In this document: in pieces, positions 26,603 to 35,208 of the stretch
How the letters are laid out: each line of letters starts with the position of its first letter
How positions within the stretch are numbered: position 1 is the first letter of the stretch
DNA from: Candidatus Rifleibacteriota bacterium
GTDB lineage: Bacteria; Muiribacteriota; Ozemobacteria; Ozemobacterales; Ozemobacteraceae
Assembly: GCA_015233155.1 (NCBI GenBank)
Contig: JADFYG010000031.1
Span: 1 to 64,000, forward strand
Length of the DNA: 64,000 bases
Direction: 5' to 3'
Notes under the pieces: model-generated
Database searches by the model: none
Told to the model about the DNA's origin: nothing
What the model saw: the letters and a program-made list of their open reading frames with translations, nothing else
Made by a program: the position numbers and the translations under genes

Positions 26603-27451
26603 ATGAACGAAACTGATGGAAACGCAAGACTGAGTTTGGCGCTTGAGGTCGACGGTCTGGAAAAATCGTATTACAACCCTGGGCGTGAGCCATTTCATGC
26701 CGTTTGCGGCATCTCGTTTTCGATTGCACCCGGGGAATGCTTCGGGCTGCTTGGTCCGAACGGCGCTGGAAAATCGACATCAATGAACTGCATTGTGGGG
26801 TTCTATCCGACGACGCGCGGGAATGTGCGCTTAATGGGTGTCGACGTGCATGCCGATCCCAAGAGGGCTCGCCTGCATCTTGGTGTCTGCTCTCAGGATG
26901 ATACGCTTGATACCGATTTTACCGTATTCGATCAGATGGTTTTATACGCCACGTATTTCGGAATCAGACGAGGGGAAGGCGAAGCCCGGGCAGCGGAACT
27001 TCTTCGACGGTTTGGTCTTGAGTCAAAGGCTTCCGAACCTGTGGAAGCTTTGTCAGGTGGGTTAAGGCGCAGATTGCAGGTGGCGCGTTCGCTGGTCGCT
27101 GATCCGAAAGTTCTGGTGCTTGACGAGCCCACAACCGGCCTGGATCCGGATGCTCGTCATATTGTCTGGGATATTATCCGGGGTTTCCGCGAAGCCGGTG
27201 GAGCTGTTTTGCTTTCAACTCATTACATGGAAGAAGCCCAGCGACTGTGTGATCGCATCGCTATATTGCATCGTGGTCATATTCTGGATTGTGCTTCGCC
27301 GCAGACGCTCATCGACCGTCACATTGGCACACAGATGATTGACGAAGAATTGCGTCCCGGAGTTAAATGGAAGCGTCCGCCGAATGTTGAAGATGTGTTT
27401 TTAAAGTTGACGGGGAAGCATCTCGAGGATGATGAAAGGGAGGGCGAATGA
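26603..27451 (+). CDS. ABC transporter ATP-binding protein (NodI/DrrA type)
   Basis: A 282-residue ATPase with Walker A GLLGPNGAGKSTS, Q-loop VCSQDDTL, signature ALSGGLRRRLQVARSL, Walker B VLVLDEPTTGLDPD and H-loop LLSTHYMEEA. The DrrA/NodI-type signature indicates an exporter working with the ABC-2 permease encoded by the next gene, whose ATG overlaps this stop (ATGA). A short gap of 26 bases separates it from the HDAC-like gene, so all four genes from 23446 may form one operon. Cargo unknown. Confidence 0.93.
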   Translation: MNETDGNARLSLALEVDGLEKSYYNPGREPFHAVCGISFSIAPGECFGLLGPNGAGKSTSMNCIVGFYPTTRGNVRLMGVDVHADPKRARLHLGVCSQDDTLDTDFTVFDQMVLYATYFGIRRGEGEARAAELLRRFGLESKASEPVEALSGGLRRRLQVARSLVADPKVLVLDEPTTGLDPDARHIVWDIIRGFREAGGAVLLSTHYMEEAQRLCDRIAILHRGHILDCASPQTLIDRHIGTQMIDEELRPGVKWKRPPNVEDVFLKLTGKHLEDDEREGE

Positions 27452-28215
27452 CTCCTTTTGCAGCGATCATCCTCGTCTGGAGACGTTATCTTGCTGTTTA
27501 CCAAAAAAATCTCGTGTTCGGTATCACGACAACTTTTGTTGAACCCATACTGTTTCTTGTATCGTTCGGCGTTGGCGTAGGAAGCATGATCGGGGAAATA
27601 GATACCGGTGGTTTGCATCTATCGTATCGTCAGTTTGTGTTTGCCGGAATTGCCGCTCAAACTATTTTATTTCAGGGCTTTTTCGAAGCCGCATATGGTT
27701 CCTTCGTACGTATGTATTACCAACGTATCTTTCAGGCCATGGCGATGACTCCGATCACATTATCCGAGATTTTATGGGGAGAGCTCCTCTGGGATGCCAC
27801 GAAAGCCTCGACGGCGGCATGCGCAGTCTTCCTGATCGGAGTTCTGACCGGTGATTTTCGCATTGCCGGAGTTTTTTTGTATGTATTGGTCGCATTCTGT
27901 GCTTCGCTGCTGTTTGCCGCTCTCGGGCTTCTGTCGGCCGCAAAAGCACGCTCGATCGAGGACATTTCGTATCCGCAGTATTTACTTGTGTTTCCGATGT
28001 TCCTGTTTTGTGGTGTTTTTTTTCCGCTGGCAACCCTTTCTCCCATTGTGCGGTCCGTTGCATGGGTATTCCCGCTGACTCCCGTAATCGATGTAGTAAG
28101 GGCAGTGACCCTTGGTATGCCGATGCATATATTTTCACCAGTTCTGATTCTGTGCTGGATTTTTTTTCTGGTGCCGTTATCGCGGCGAGCCATGATGTCC
28201 CGCTTAGTGAAATAG
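27448..28215 (+). CDS. ABC-2 type transporter permease (NodJ type)
   Basis: A 255-residue protein with six predicted membrane helices and the ABC-2 signature near the end: SYPQYLLVFPMFLFCGVFFP, then PLATLSPIVRSVAWVFPLTP. NodJ/DrrB-like permeases export lipo-oligosaccharides, drugs or polysaccharides with their ATPase partner, here encoded immediately upstream with a four-base overlap. Last gene of the presumed hyuA-HDAC-ABC operon. Confidence 0.92.
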   Translation: MTPFAAIILVWRRYLAVYQKNLVFGITTTFVEPILFLVSFGVGVGSMIGEIDTGGLHLSYRQFVFAGIAAQTILFQGFFEAAYGSFVRMYYQRIFQAMAMTPITLSEILWGELLWDATKASTAACAVFLIGVLTGDFRIAGVFLYVLVAFCASLLFAALGLLSAAKARSIEDISYPQYLLVFPMFLFCGVFFPLATLSPIVRSVAWVFPLTPVIDVVRAVTLGMPMHIFSPVLILCWIFFLVPLSRRAMMSRLVK

Positions 28216-28279
28216 AGGCACCAGAATAAAGAAAGGATCGCATTGTAATTTCATATTTCTTTTTGTAGAAATACTTTCG

Positions 28280-28308
28280 TTGAATGACGCCGGAGGGTGT
28301 GATATACT
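28280..28308 (+). promoter_or_regulatory. Sigma70-type promoter for the FHA-ParA/kinase/phosphatase operon
   Basis: TTGAAT (28280-28285) and TATACT (28303-28308) are 17 bases apart. Transcription would start near 28315, 26 bases before the ATG at 28341, leaving room for the GGGGGTG ribosome-binding site at 28326. Confidence 0.6.
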
Positions 28309-28340
28309 CCGATCACTCTTGTGTATGGGGGTGCCTTTCC

Positions 28341-29540
28341 ATGGCTGATGAATCCAAGAAAACGATCTTCCGGAAAGCCGTTGTACAAGCGGTGGAGGAA
28401 GAAAAAAAGAAGTATCTGGTCGGCAATACGCCTCCATATCTGGGTAAGCCTTTCGAACTTGCGAAAGCGTCTTACAGTATCGGCCGTGAAGAAGGCCGTG
28501 AGCTTGTACTGGCCAGTGACATGATTTCACGTCTGCACGCGACCATTACGCGTGAGGGCGATGTTTTTTTCATTGAGGACAACAGCAGTTCCAACGGAAC
28601 CTTTCTGAATAATGCGCAGATTGAGTCAGCAAAGAAGATAAAACTTAACCATAAGGATATCCTGAAATTCGATACTTTCGAATTCATATTCGTCGATTCC
28701 GCGCGCAGCGATCTGTGGGAGACGTTAAAACCACTGTCACGCACGGGAGCGCAAATAATCGGTCTTTACAGTCCCAAAGGCGGTACAGGTCTTACAAGCA
28801 CAGCGGTGAATCTGGCTCATGCTCTCTCTACGGCGGGAAAAAAGGTGGTCATCGCCGATTTCAATTTCGCTTTCGGGGATGTTCTGACGTATTCGAACGG
28901 GAAGGTCGGCCTATCGTCGTGTGAATTGATGCGCGAACCTGAAATTACGGGCGATATGATCGACAAGTTTCTTCGTCCGGGGCAGGGTTATAGCTATATC
29001 GCGGCTCCGTCAAAAACGGAGGAAGCTGAGCTTGTGAATGACTGGGCCATGAAGAAGCCCGAACTTGTTCAGAAATTATTGTGGAGCTTGGAGTCGAAGC
29101 ATGACTTCGTGATCGTGGATCTCAAGAATCAGATCGATGATGTTGTACTGACTGTCTGGGAAGCTTCGAACCTCATCCTTTTGTTCGGCAAACCGGAGAT
29201 CGGACACATGCTTGCCCTCAAGAAAATTCTTGCGATCATGGACAAGCTCAAATATCCCGAATCGAAGGTGAAATTACTCATCTCACGGCTGGAACGTGAA
29301 GGCGGGTTGACCGGAGATGAGATCAAGGGCTTCCTTAAGCGTGATTTTTTATCGCTTCCCGATGCGCCGAAAGAAGCGATCATGACTACCCAGGGTGGGA
29401 AACTCTACGTGATGGAAAACCCGGGTTCGCCGCTGTCGAATGGCATTTCAAATCTGGCACGCAACATCCGAGGCGAGGAAATAGTCGCAGCGGTCGAAGG
29501 TGGAATTTTCGGCAAATTGCGTTCCATGTTGGGATTTTAG
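28341..29540 (+). CDS. FHA-domain protein fused to a ParA/MinD-type (CpaE/TadZ-like) ATPase
   Basis: A 399-residue protein. Residues ~40-115 form a forkhead-associated domain: YSIGREEGREL, then SRLHATI and NSSSNGTFLN, with all phosphothreonine-contacting residues. Residues ~140-390 form a SIMIBI ATPase of the ParA/MinD group: SPKGGTGLTST replaces the usual KGGxGKT loop, so the signature lysine is kept but the second, P-loop lysine is leucine, as in CpaE/TadZ pilus-localisation proteins. VVIADFNFAFGD and FVIVDLKNQIDDVVL give the switch regions. First gene of an operon with a Ser/Thr kinase and a PP2C phosphatase, so the FHA domain probably reads the state set by them. The frame extends upstream to 28284 but the promoter spans that region. 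Confidence 0.85.
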   Translation: MADESKKTIFRKAVVQAVEEEKKKYLVGNTPPYLGKPFELAKASYSIGREEGRELVLASDMISRLHATITREGDVFFIEDNSSSNGTFLNNAQIESAKKIKLNHKDILKFDTFEFIFVDSARSDLWETLKPLSRTGAQIIGLYSPKGGTGLTSTAVNLAHALSTAGKKVVIADFNFAFGDVLTYSNGKVGLSSCELMREPEITGDMIDKFLRPGQGYSYIAAPSKTEEAELVNDWAMKKPELVQKLLWSLESKHDFVIVDLKNQIDDVVLTVWEASNLILLFGKPEIGHMLALKKILAIMDKLKYPESKVKLLISRLEREGGLTGDEIKGFLKRDFLSLPDAPKEAIMTTQGGKLYVMENPGSPLSNGISNLARNIRGEEIVAAVEGGIFGKLRSMLGF

Positions 29541-29546
29541 AGAAAC

Positions 29547-31319
29547 GTGGCTGAATACACCGGAAAGCGGGCTGGAAATTTCACCATCCTCAATAAACTT
29601 GGGGATGGTGGGTTTGCAACTGTTTACCTTGCTCAACATACCGTTCTTGAAAAAAAAGCGGCTGTAAAATTCCTTTTGGAAGAGTGGATCAACGAACCTG
29701 ACGTCGTTTCGCGATTTTTTGACGAGGCGCGAACCATGGAACGGCTCAAAGATCATCCGAACATCGTAGGAATTCTCGACATTGCATCGAAGGAAATTTG
29801 CGACAAAGAGGGGCTTCCGCCGTATTTCATAATGCAGTACGTGAATGGCGTTTCTCTTGAAAGCAAAATTCATGGCGAGGAGGGGTTCACTCTCGATTTC
29901 ATTTATGATGTCGCCAAGGCAGCTTTATCCGCTCTCGCTCATTGTCACAAAATGGGCGTCATACACCGGGATATAAAACCTTCGAACATTCTCATTGACG
30001 TTGACGGGCGGGTGCTGCTGACCGACTTTGGAATTGCGAAGGCGAAGATAAATACGAGTAAAACCGGGGATGGCTTGACGCTTGGTTCCACCGATTACAT
30101 GTCACCGGAGCAAGCCCTTGGAAAACGTGACCTGGACCACCGAAGCGATATATATTCTTTCGGAGTGACCATGTATGAACTGGTCGTCGGGAAGCTTCCA
30201 TTCATTGGCGACAATCCGAATTCGGTTGCGTTGATGCACATTCAGGAGCCGGCCAGACCTCCGATTGAAATAAATGATGCTGTTCCGCCGAGGCTGAACG
30301 ACATCATAATGAAAGCCATGGAAAAGAGGCGTGAAGACCGCTACCAGACACCTGAAGATATGCTGGAAGCCTTTCAGCATGTGAATGATCCGGAGCCTTC
30401 TCTTGATGCCGATGTGAAGTCCGTCGATCTTACGAAGGCAACCGGGCAGACGCAGGAGTTACCGGAAGACAGTCTGAAAAATACTGAGGGGCGGAGGAAA
30501 AACGCAGATCCGCATGTTTCCAGATTTCAGGCGAGCTTTCAAAGCGAGGCGTTTCGCGGAGTTTTGAAGGCGTTTGCTTTGGTCATCGGATTTACGCTGA
30601 CGTTTCTGGGCGGATTCAAAGGCTATCAGGTATACACCCAGGCCGGGATAGACATTTCTTCTTTCCCGCCGGGTGCACAAGTTGATGTAAATGGTCAGAA
30701 GGTCGGGACATGTCCAATAGCATTGCCACTTACGCCTGGGATTTACAAGATCAAGTTGTCGATGCCCGATTACATCGATCAGGTAATCAAAATCAATCTT
30801 CAGCAGAAACAGAAGGTTGTTTTAAACAGGTCGCTCAAGAAGCCTGATCCTGAGATGGAGTCGCGACTGGATAAGGTTTTCGAGGGGATTGCCGCAATAG
30901 GTAGTGGAAAAAAGAAGGGATCGGCTGCACAGGAAGCGTGGCGTAAAGTCGAAGCGACCATCGACGAGGTGATTCAGAATGAAGATGCACACCTTGACTT
31001 TCTGAAGCTTTGTGAACGAAATGGCTGCCTTGCTTCAGCTGCCATGTTTTATAAGTCTCGTGTGGAAAGAGAGCCGAAAAATGCATTACTGATGACGATG
31101 TGGGGCAAGGTTCAGATCGCGAAAAATGATCTTAAAGCCGCGCTCGACACTCTCACCAAGGCCTGGGAACTGGACACCAATAGCCCGTTGTTGCTTAACG
31201 CATTGGGTGATTATTTTCTGAAAGAGGGAAACAAGCAGAAGGCTAAGCAGTATTATGAGATCTCTCTTGATCTGAACCAGAACCAACCGGATATCACGAG
31301 TAAAATGAAGGGTTTGTAG
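29547..31319 (+). CDS. Ser/Thr protein kinase with PEGA domain and TPR-like tail
   Basis: A 590-residue bitopic protein starting at GTG. Kinase domain 12-280: GDGGFATVYLA, catalytic lysine AAVKF (about 41), HRDIKPSN (about 139), DFGIA (about 159), SPEQALG. A linker is followed by one membrane helix (about 339-361), then a PEGA domain (SSFPPGAQVDVNGQKVG, about 365-432), whose family sits outside the membrane, and TPR-like helices at about 480-590. This Hanks-type topology places sensing outside and phosphorylation inside. The start is six bases after the FHA-ParA stop; only a weak AGAGAA precedes it. With the following phosphatase it makes a reversible phosphorylation pair. Confidence 0.92.
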   Translation: MAEYTGKRAGNFTILNKLGDGGFATVYLAQHTVLEKKAAVKFLLEEWINEPDVVSRFFDEARTMERLKDHPNIVGILDIASKEICDKEGLPPYFIMQYVNGVSLESKIHGEEGFTLDFIYDVAKAALSALAHCHKMGVIHRDIKPSNILIDVDGRVLLTDFGIAKAKINTSKTGDGLTLGSTDYMSPEQALGKRDLDHRSDIYSFGVTMYELVVGKLPFIGDNPNSVALMHIQEPARPPIEINDAVPPRLNDIIMKAMEKRREDRYQTPEDMLEAFQHVNDPEPSLDADVKSVDLTKATGQTQELPEDSLKNTEGRRKNADPHVSRFQASFQSEAFRGVLKAFALVIGFTLTFLGGFKGYQVYTQAGIDISSFPPGAQVDVNGQKVGTCPIALPLTPGIYKIKLSMPDYIDQVIKINLQQKQKVVLNRSLKKPDPEMESRLDKVFEGIAAIGSGKKKGSAAQEAWRKVEATIDEVIQNEDAHLDFLKLCERNGCLASAAMFYKSRVEREPKNALLMTMWGKVQIAKNDLKAALDTLTKAWELDTNSPLLLNALGDYFLKEGNKQKAKQYYEISLDLNQNQPDITSKMKGL

Positions 31320-31334
31320 GCGGAGGAAGAAAGC

Positions 31335-32093
31335 GTGGAATACAAGGCTTTCGGGAAAACGGACATGGGCAAAGTCCGAAGCAACAATGAAGATGCCATT
31401 TTTTCGACCGACCGCGATGGTGTTTTTCTAGTCGCTGACGGAATGGGCGGACACAAAGCCGGCGAAGTCGCTTCGGCGATGGCTCGGGATATTCTATCTG
31501 CGCGGCTTGTCCAGCAGAAATCTGCTGATAACCTGGAGCCGGCGATTCGCGAGGCTTTTCTCGACGCCAACGAGCAAATCCGCTTGAAATCAACCGAGAA
31601 TGCTGAACAACAAGGTATGGGTTGTACTTGTGTTTTATTGATGCTGCGTGAGCAAACTTTTTTCCTGGCTCATGTGGGCGATTCACGGATATATTTGTTT
31701 CGCAAGGGCGATTTCAAGCAGATGACTCGCGACCATTCTTATGTCGAAGAGTTGTTCATAAGAGGGTTGATTACCGAGGATGAAAAGATTGATCATCCAT
31801 ACAAAAATCAGATCACGCGTTACATAGGTTGTAATCAGAAGCTCGAAGTTGACATTACTTCCGGTCCCGTCTGGAACGGCGATATGTTTTTGCTTTGCAG
31901 CGACGGATTAACCGATATGGTGCCACTGCCGCGACTCAAAGAGCTCTTCGTGAAACACGAAGAACCTCAACCTCTTGTCGAAACGCTTATTGCGGAAGCT
32001 CTTGAAGCCGGCGGTCGCGATAACGTTTCCGCAATCGTTGCGAAGATCACTTCAAAGAAGACCAGCTTCTTTAAAAAAATTCTTGGTTGGTAG
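31335..32093 (+). CDS. PP2C-family protein phosphatase
   Basis: A 252-residue soluble phosphatase of the bacterial Stp type. The metal-binding motifs are all present: KVRSNNEDAI, VADGMGGHKAGEV, HVGDSRIYLFR, TRDHSYV, SDGLTDMV and GGRDNVSAIV. It should remove phosphates placed by the adjacent kinase. The GTG start is 16 bases downstream of the kinase gene and has GGAGGA seven bases upstream. It is the last gene of the operon; the 316 bases after it contain only palindromic repeats. Confidence 0.95.
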   Translation: MEYKAFGKTDMGKVRSNNEDAIFSTDRDGVFLVADGMGGHKAGEVASAMARDILSARLVQQKSADNLEPAIREAFLDANEQIRLKSTENAEQQGMGCTCVLLMLREQTFFLAHVGDSRIYLFRKGDFKQMTRDHSYVEELFIRGLITEDEKIDHPYKNQITRYIGCNQKLEVDITSGPVWNGDMFLLCSDGLTDMVPLPRLKELFVKHEEPQPLVETLIAEALEAGGRDNVSAIVAKITSKKTSFFKKILGW

Positions 32094-32226
32094 TTGAGGT
32101 CTGATTTATTCCAGGCCCGGAAGAAACCCCTGCGGATATAGGACTCGGCGTGCCCGGCGGTCACGCCCTACCCACGCCCTGCCGTTTGTCCGGCTTAACT
32201 AGGAATTAAATGATCCTGTGGGAATG

Positions 32227-32391
32227 CAGAGTCATTTAATTCTTGATCGGTTAATGGCTAGAACTGCCTTATTTCAGTGAAGGGTAGGGCTGGACCGCCG
32301 GGCCAGCCGAGAAACCCTGCGGATATAGTTACGCCCTACCACATGACTTTTATTCGTTTGCCCTGCTTATATCGAGAATCAAATGATCCTG
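32227..32391. repeat. Palindromic repeat family 2, second copy (165 bp)
   Basis: The left end CAGAGTCATTTAATTCTTG and the right end, complement of CAGGATCATTTGATTCTC, form a mismatched inverted pair. The interior has the core arm GGTAGGGCTGGACCGCCGGG (about 32283) and, near 32330, ACGCCCTACC. Flanks TGGGAATG (32219-32226) and TGGAATTG (32392-32399) agree at six of eight positions. Just upstream (32148-32218) lies another partial copy ending GGAATTAAATGATCCTG, so two ends face each other eight bases apart. These fill the gap between the convergent signalling genes. Confidence 0.55.
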
Positions 32392-32409
32392 TGGAATTGG
32401 CGGCACACT

Positions 32410-33624
32410 TTACATGCCGAATACTTCTTTTACCATGGAGAACATATTCCAGGTGCCCTTATCCGGATCTTCACCTACCAGACGACGACATAGTCTTTCC
32501 ATGGAGAGCATGAGAGGTGTGCCGGCGAGAACTGGTTGCAGAACGAATGGGTCGCCTGTGTTGACCGAGGGAATTACGATGTCGCCTTCACTTGGAATGA
32601 AATGACTGATGGCATAGCGCAGGGAGGTTTCGACGCGCGACGGCTCGAGACCGAGTGCTTTGAAAGCGCGGTTAAGCACGACTTTGATCTTGTCCCGCGG
32701 AATCTTCAGACGGCCGAAAAGATCTATCAGGAGCTTGGTGTTTTTGATAAATGTCAATTCCATGGTCATCATGACAAGTACAAGATCGCTCATGTCTATG
32801 ATTTTCAGTTCGAGCTCAGTCAGATGGTTTTGGGTGTCCACGATTACGAAGTCGTAGTTTGCGCGGAGTATATCCAGGGTTTGCTCAACGAGTTCGATCT
32901 TGATTTTTTCGGCTGTTTCCGGTAGGGGTGGCGACAGCAATACTTTAAGTCCGGATTTGTGCGTGGTCAGCTGCGTTTCGATCTTCTCAATTTTGAGCGG
33001 CTGGCGGATTTTAGATAGTTCATACATATTTTTCTCTGTCGGGAGGTTCAGAATAATACTCTGATCGCCAAACGCGAGATTCAGATCGACGAGTACCACC
33101 TTTTTTTTCCAGAAATACTTCAACATGATGGCTGCGTTTGCCGACATCACTGATTTTCCGGCTCCGCCCTTAACGTTGAAGAATGTAATGATCTGACCGA
33201 ACGGAGTTTTTGAAAGCCCCTGTTCAAGTAGAATCCCGGCACGATGAGAATACGTCTCCCGCAGTTCTCGGGCGAATCCGGGGTAGAGCCCTACCAGGCG
33301 CAAAACGGATTCTTTGGGAATGAACATGATCTGGAATTCCATGTATCCGATCAGTGCAGCCAGTGCGCCTGTGCCGTTGAGCATCTCGACTTCGCCATAT
33401 GTATCGCCAGGATCGAGAGTAAAAAGCGTCTTTTTCTTTCCCTGATGGGTTTTTATAACACTGACCTGACCTTCGACGAGCAGGATGAACTCCTTGACTT
33501 CTTCGCTTTCATTCAGGATGCGCGTGCCGGAAGTATACTGTTTAAATCGGCACTCCTTCTTGAGTTTTTCAACTTCCCTGGAAGGAAGGGTGCTGAAGAA
33601 AGTAAAAGTTTTCAGATCTATCAT
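32410..33624 (-). CDS. Cyclic-nucleotide-type domain fused to a ParA/MinD-type ATPase
   Basis: A 404-residue protein. Residues 1-125 are a CRP/cNMP-binding-type beta barrel (FILLVEGQVSVIK, then LDPGDTYGEVEMLNGTG). The phosphate-binding cassette lacks the arginine expected after the GE motif (GALAALI where PRxA is normal), so classical cAMP binding is doubtful. Residues 143-400 are a ParA/MinD ATPase with an intact loop FNVKGGAGKSVMSANA, switch VVLVDLNLAFGD and FVIVDTQNHLTEL. It faces the FHA-ParA operon, whose ATPase has similar downstream motifs, so the two are probably functional relatives. In CpaE/TadZ proteins the N-terminal domain is a receiver-like domain; here it is replaced. Confidence 0.85.
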   Translation of the reverse strand: MIDLKTFTFFSTLPSREVEKLKKECRFKQYTSGTRILNESEEVKEFILLVEGQVSVIKTHQGKKKTLFTLDPGDTYGEVEMLNGTGALAALIGYMEFQIMFIPKESVLRLVGLYPGFARELRETYSHRAGILLEQGLSKTPFGQIITFFNVKGGAGKSVMSANAAIMLKYFWKKKVVLVDLNLAFGDQSIILNLPTEKNMYELSKIRQPLKIEKIETQLTTHKSGLKVLLSPPLPETAEKIKIELVEQTLDILRANYDFVIVDTQNHLTELELKIIDMSDLVLVMMTMELTFIKNTKLLIDLFGRLKIPRDKIKVVLNRAFKALGLEPSRVETSLRYAISHFIPSEGDIVIPSVNTGDPFVLQPVLAGTPLMLSMERLCRRLVGEDPDKGTWNMFSMVKEVFGM

Positions 33625-33774
33625 CGCGTATTCATCCTTATCTCAACAATTTGGTCCATTTAGTCTTCAATTTTTCGAGTTTACTCAATTATTTACCGAT
33701 CAATAAACGGAAGATATAAAATCTAAGAGTATAGCCTGATCCCATTGTCGTATCAATCATTTTTATTTTTTAGT

Positions 33775-33932
33775 CAGGGCAAACGCATTAAAAGTTCTGT
33801 GGTAGGGCGCGACCGCTGGGCGCGCCGCTTCGCGCTTCGGCGTGCCCGGCGGTCACGCCCTACCTTACTCATAGTAACCTCATTATGAGCCGCGCTATAG
33901 GCCAATTCCCCATTGTTAAAGTATTTGCCCTG
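33775..33932 (+). mobile_element. Palindromic mobile repeat family 1, copy B (158 bp)
   Basis: Left end CAGGGCAAACGCATTAAAA, right end GTATTTGCCCTG. Core hairpin at 33801-33864. The flanks ATTTTTTAGT (33765-33774) and ATTTTTTAGC (33933-33942) are the same at nine of ten positions, a recent-looking target duplication. It lacks an 18-base segment present in copies A and C. The surrounding 362-base gap contains nothing else recognisable. Confidence 0.8.
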
Positions 33933-33986
33933 ATTTTTTAGCGGCATGCCCTGCATCAATCATGAATATTGCGGTAATGACTGAGT

Positions 33987-34793
33987 TCATGGTTTTTTGA
34001 TGAGGGTCTGCCAATTGGGAATGAAGGTGGATCTTTTGAAAATGGAATAATATTCTGAAGCCACGACATCATAAAAATCGGCAATCTGGACAACCTGAGT
34101 TCTTTCCAATAATCGACGTTCGATAGCCTTCACTGAATTATCTTTTGTTTCTTCAATCTTCCTGACGTTTATATCTGATTCGATCCGCTTAACAGCTTCG
34201 GCAATCTGCAAGGTAACGAGCCATGTGGTTTTTGCCGGCGACAGGGGGTTTTCACGAATCTCAAAAAAATTCACACGATTACTCAATACTGTCTTCCCTA
34301 ACGCTCCCTCTTTTCGAGAAAGGGTATAAAACGGAGAATCCGTTCCGGATTTACTCAGTTCATAAGTCACAGTGACTACTTTGCGATAGGCTGTACCAGG
34401 AGTGTTTTCTATGATCTCATTCATATTGCCGTGTAAGGGGAACCGTAAAATTGAGTAACTCGATTCAAAATTTCCAAAAATAATTTTCGAAAAATAGGCG
34501 ACTGTTTTGTCAATTTGAAGGGGCTTGGCATTATAGTCGATAAAAAAAACGGAATACTTCAGATCATCGTGGATTTGCCTGATGATTCTCATGGCTTCCA
34601 GCGTGATTTCACCCTTTACAAGTCCTTCCAGAGAAGTTTTGGAGCCGGAACGATAGACCATGAAAATAGGTCCCATAAGCAGGGATATGAGAGTGACCGC
34701 TATCATTACCTCGACTAATGTATATGCTTTCCGCAACTTCGCTCGGCGTATGTCACCAGAAGTGGAAAATGAGATGCCTGTGTTATTGAACAT
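33987..34793 (-). CDS. Minor pseudopilin, PilW/GspJ-like
   Basis: A 268-residue protein. The N-terminal region LRKA then YTLVEVMIAVTLISLLMG is a prepilin signal with Glu at position 5; the residue before the cut is Ala rather than Gly, which prepilin peptidases tolerate less well. The unusually long leader (about 23 residues) fits PilW/GspJ-type minor pilins. The remainder is a beta-rich domain with no recognised motif. Its start overlaps the end of the next pilin gene by 11 bases. Third gene of a set of three that corresponds in size and order to GspK-I-J tip pseudopilins. Confidence 0.78.
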   Translation of the reverse strand: MFNNTGISFSTSGDIRRAKLRKAYTLVEVMIAVTLISLLMGPIFMVYRSGSKTSLEGLVKGEITLEAMRIIRQIHDDLKYSVFFIDYNAKPLQIDKTVAYFSKIIFGNFESSYSILRFPLHGNMNEIIENTPGTAYRKVVTVTYELSKSGTDSPFYTLSRKEGALGKTVLSNRVNFFEIRENPLSPAKTTWLVTLQIAEAVKRIESDINVRKIEETKDNSVKAIERRLLERTQVVQIADFYDVVASEYYSIFKRSTFIPNWQTLIKKP

Positions 34794-35208
34794 ATGGTAT
34801 TACGGCTTTCATTGAAAAATTCACCTTGCCGCGTCTCAGCCAGGCCTGAGCTCTGGAGTTTGACCGGGGGGTTACCGTAACTGTAACAAGGCACAGTGGA
34901 AGCTTGCTGATATCAACAGAAATAGTTCGCTCAAACATTGATGATTCAACGGGATATAACCCCAGCTGATTGAGTATCGGTTCCGTAACTGCAACAGGGT
35001 ATTTGGGTATACTCATGCACTCCGGATATCCCACGGCACGAAATACTTCAATGGGTTCCTGGGCAATCTGCATGGCTAGGAATTCGAAATAGGAGTCCAT
35101 TGTCATTCTATTGGAGGAGCTGTTTACTGTGAGAAGTGCCAACAGAGCTCCGGCAAGGATAAACGAAGCTATGAGAATTTCAACGAGAGTTACGGCGCGT
35201 CGCTTCAC
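34783..35208 (-). CDS. Minor pseudopilin, PilV/GspI-like
   Basis: A 141-residue protein beginning MKRRA then VTLVEILIASFILAGALLAL, a short class III signal with Glu at position 5 and again Ala before the cleavage site. The size and the following helix (SSNRMTMDSYFEFLAMQIAQ) fit GspI/PilV. The ATG overlaps the upstream stop (ATGA) and its own stop overlaps the following PilW-like gene, so the three genes are translationally coupled. Confidence 0.8.
   Translation of the reverse strand: MKRRAVTLVEILIASFILAGALLALLTVNSSSNRMTMDSYFEFLAMQIAQEPIEVFRAVGYPECMSIPKYPVAVTEPILNQLGLYPVESSMFERTISVDISKLPLCLVTVTVTPRSNSRAQAWLRRGKVNFSMKAVIPYVQ

Noticed and set aside
33667-33720. A/T-rich segment upstream of the cNMP-ParA gene considered as a promoter
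   Set aside because: No -35/-10 pair with 16-18 base spacing stands out on the minus strand.
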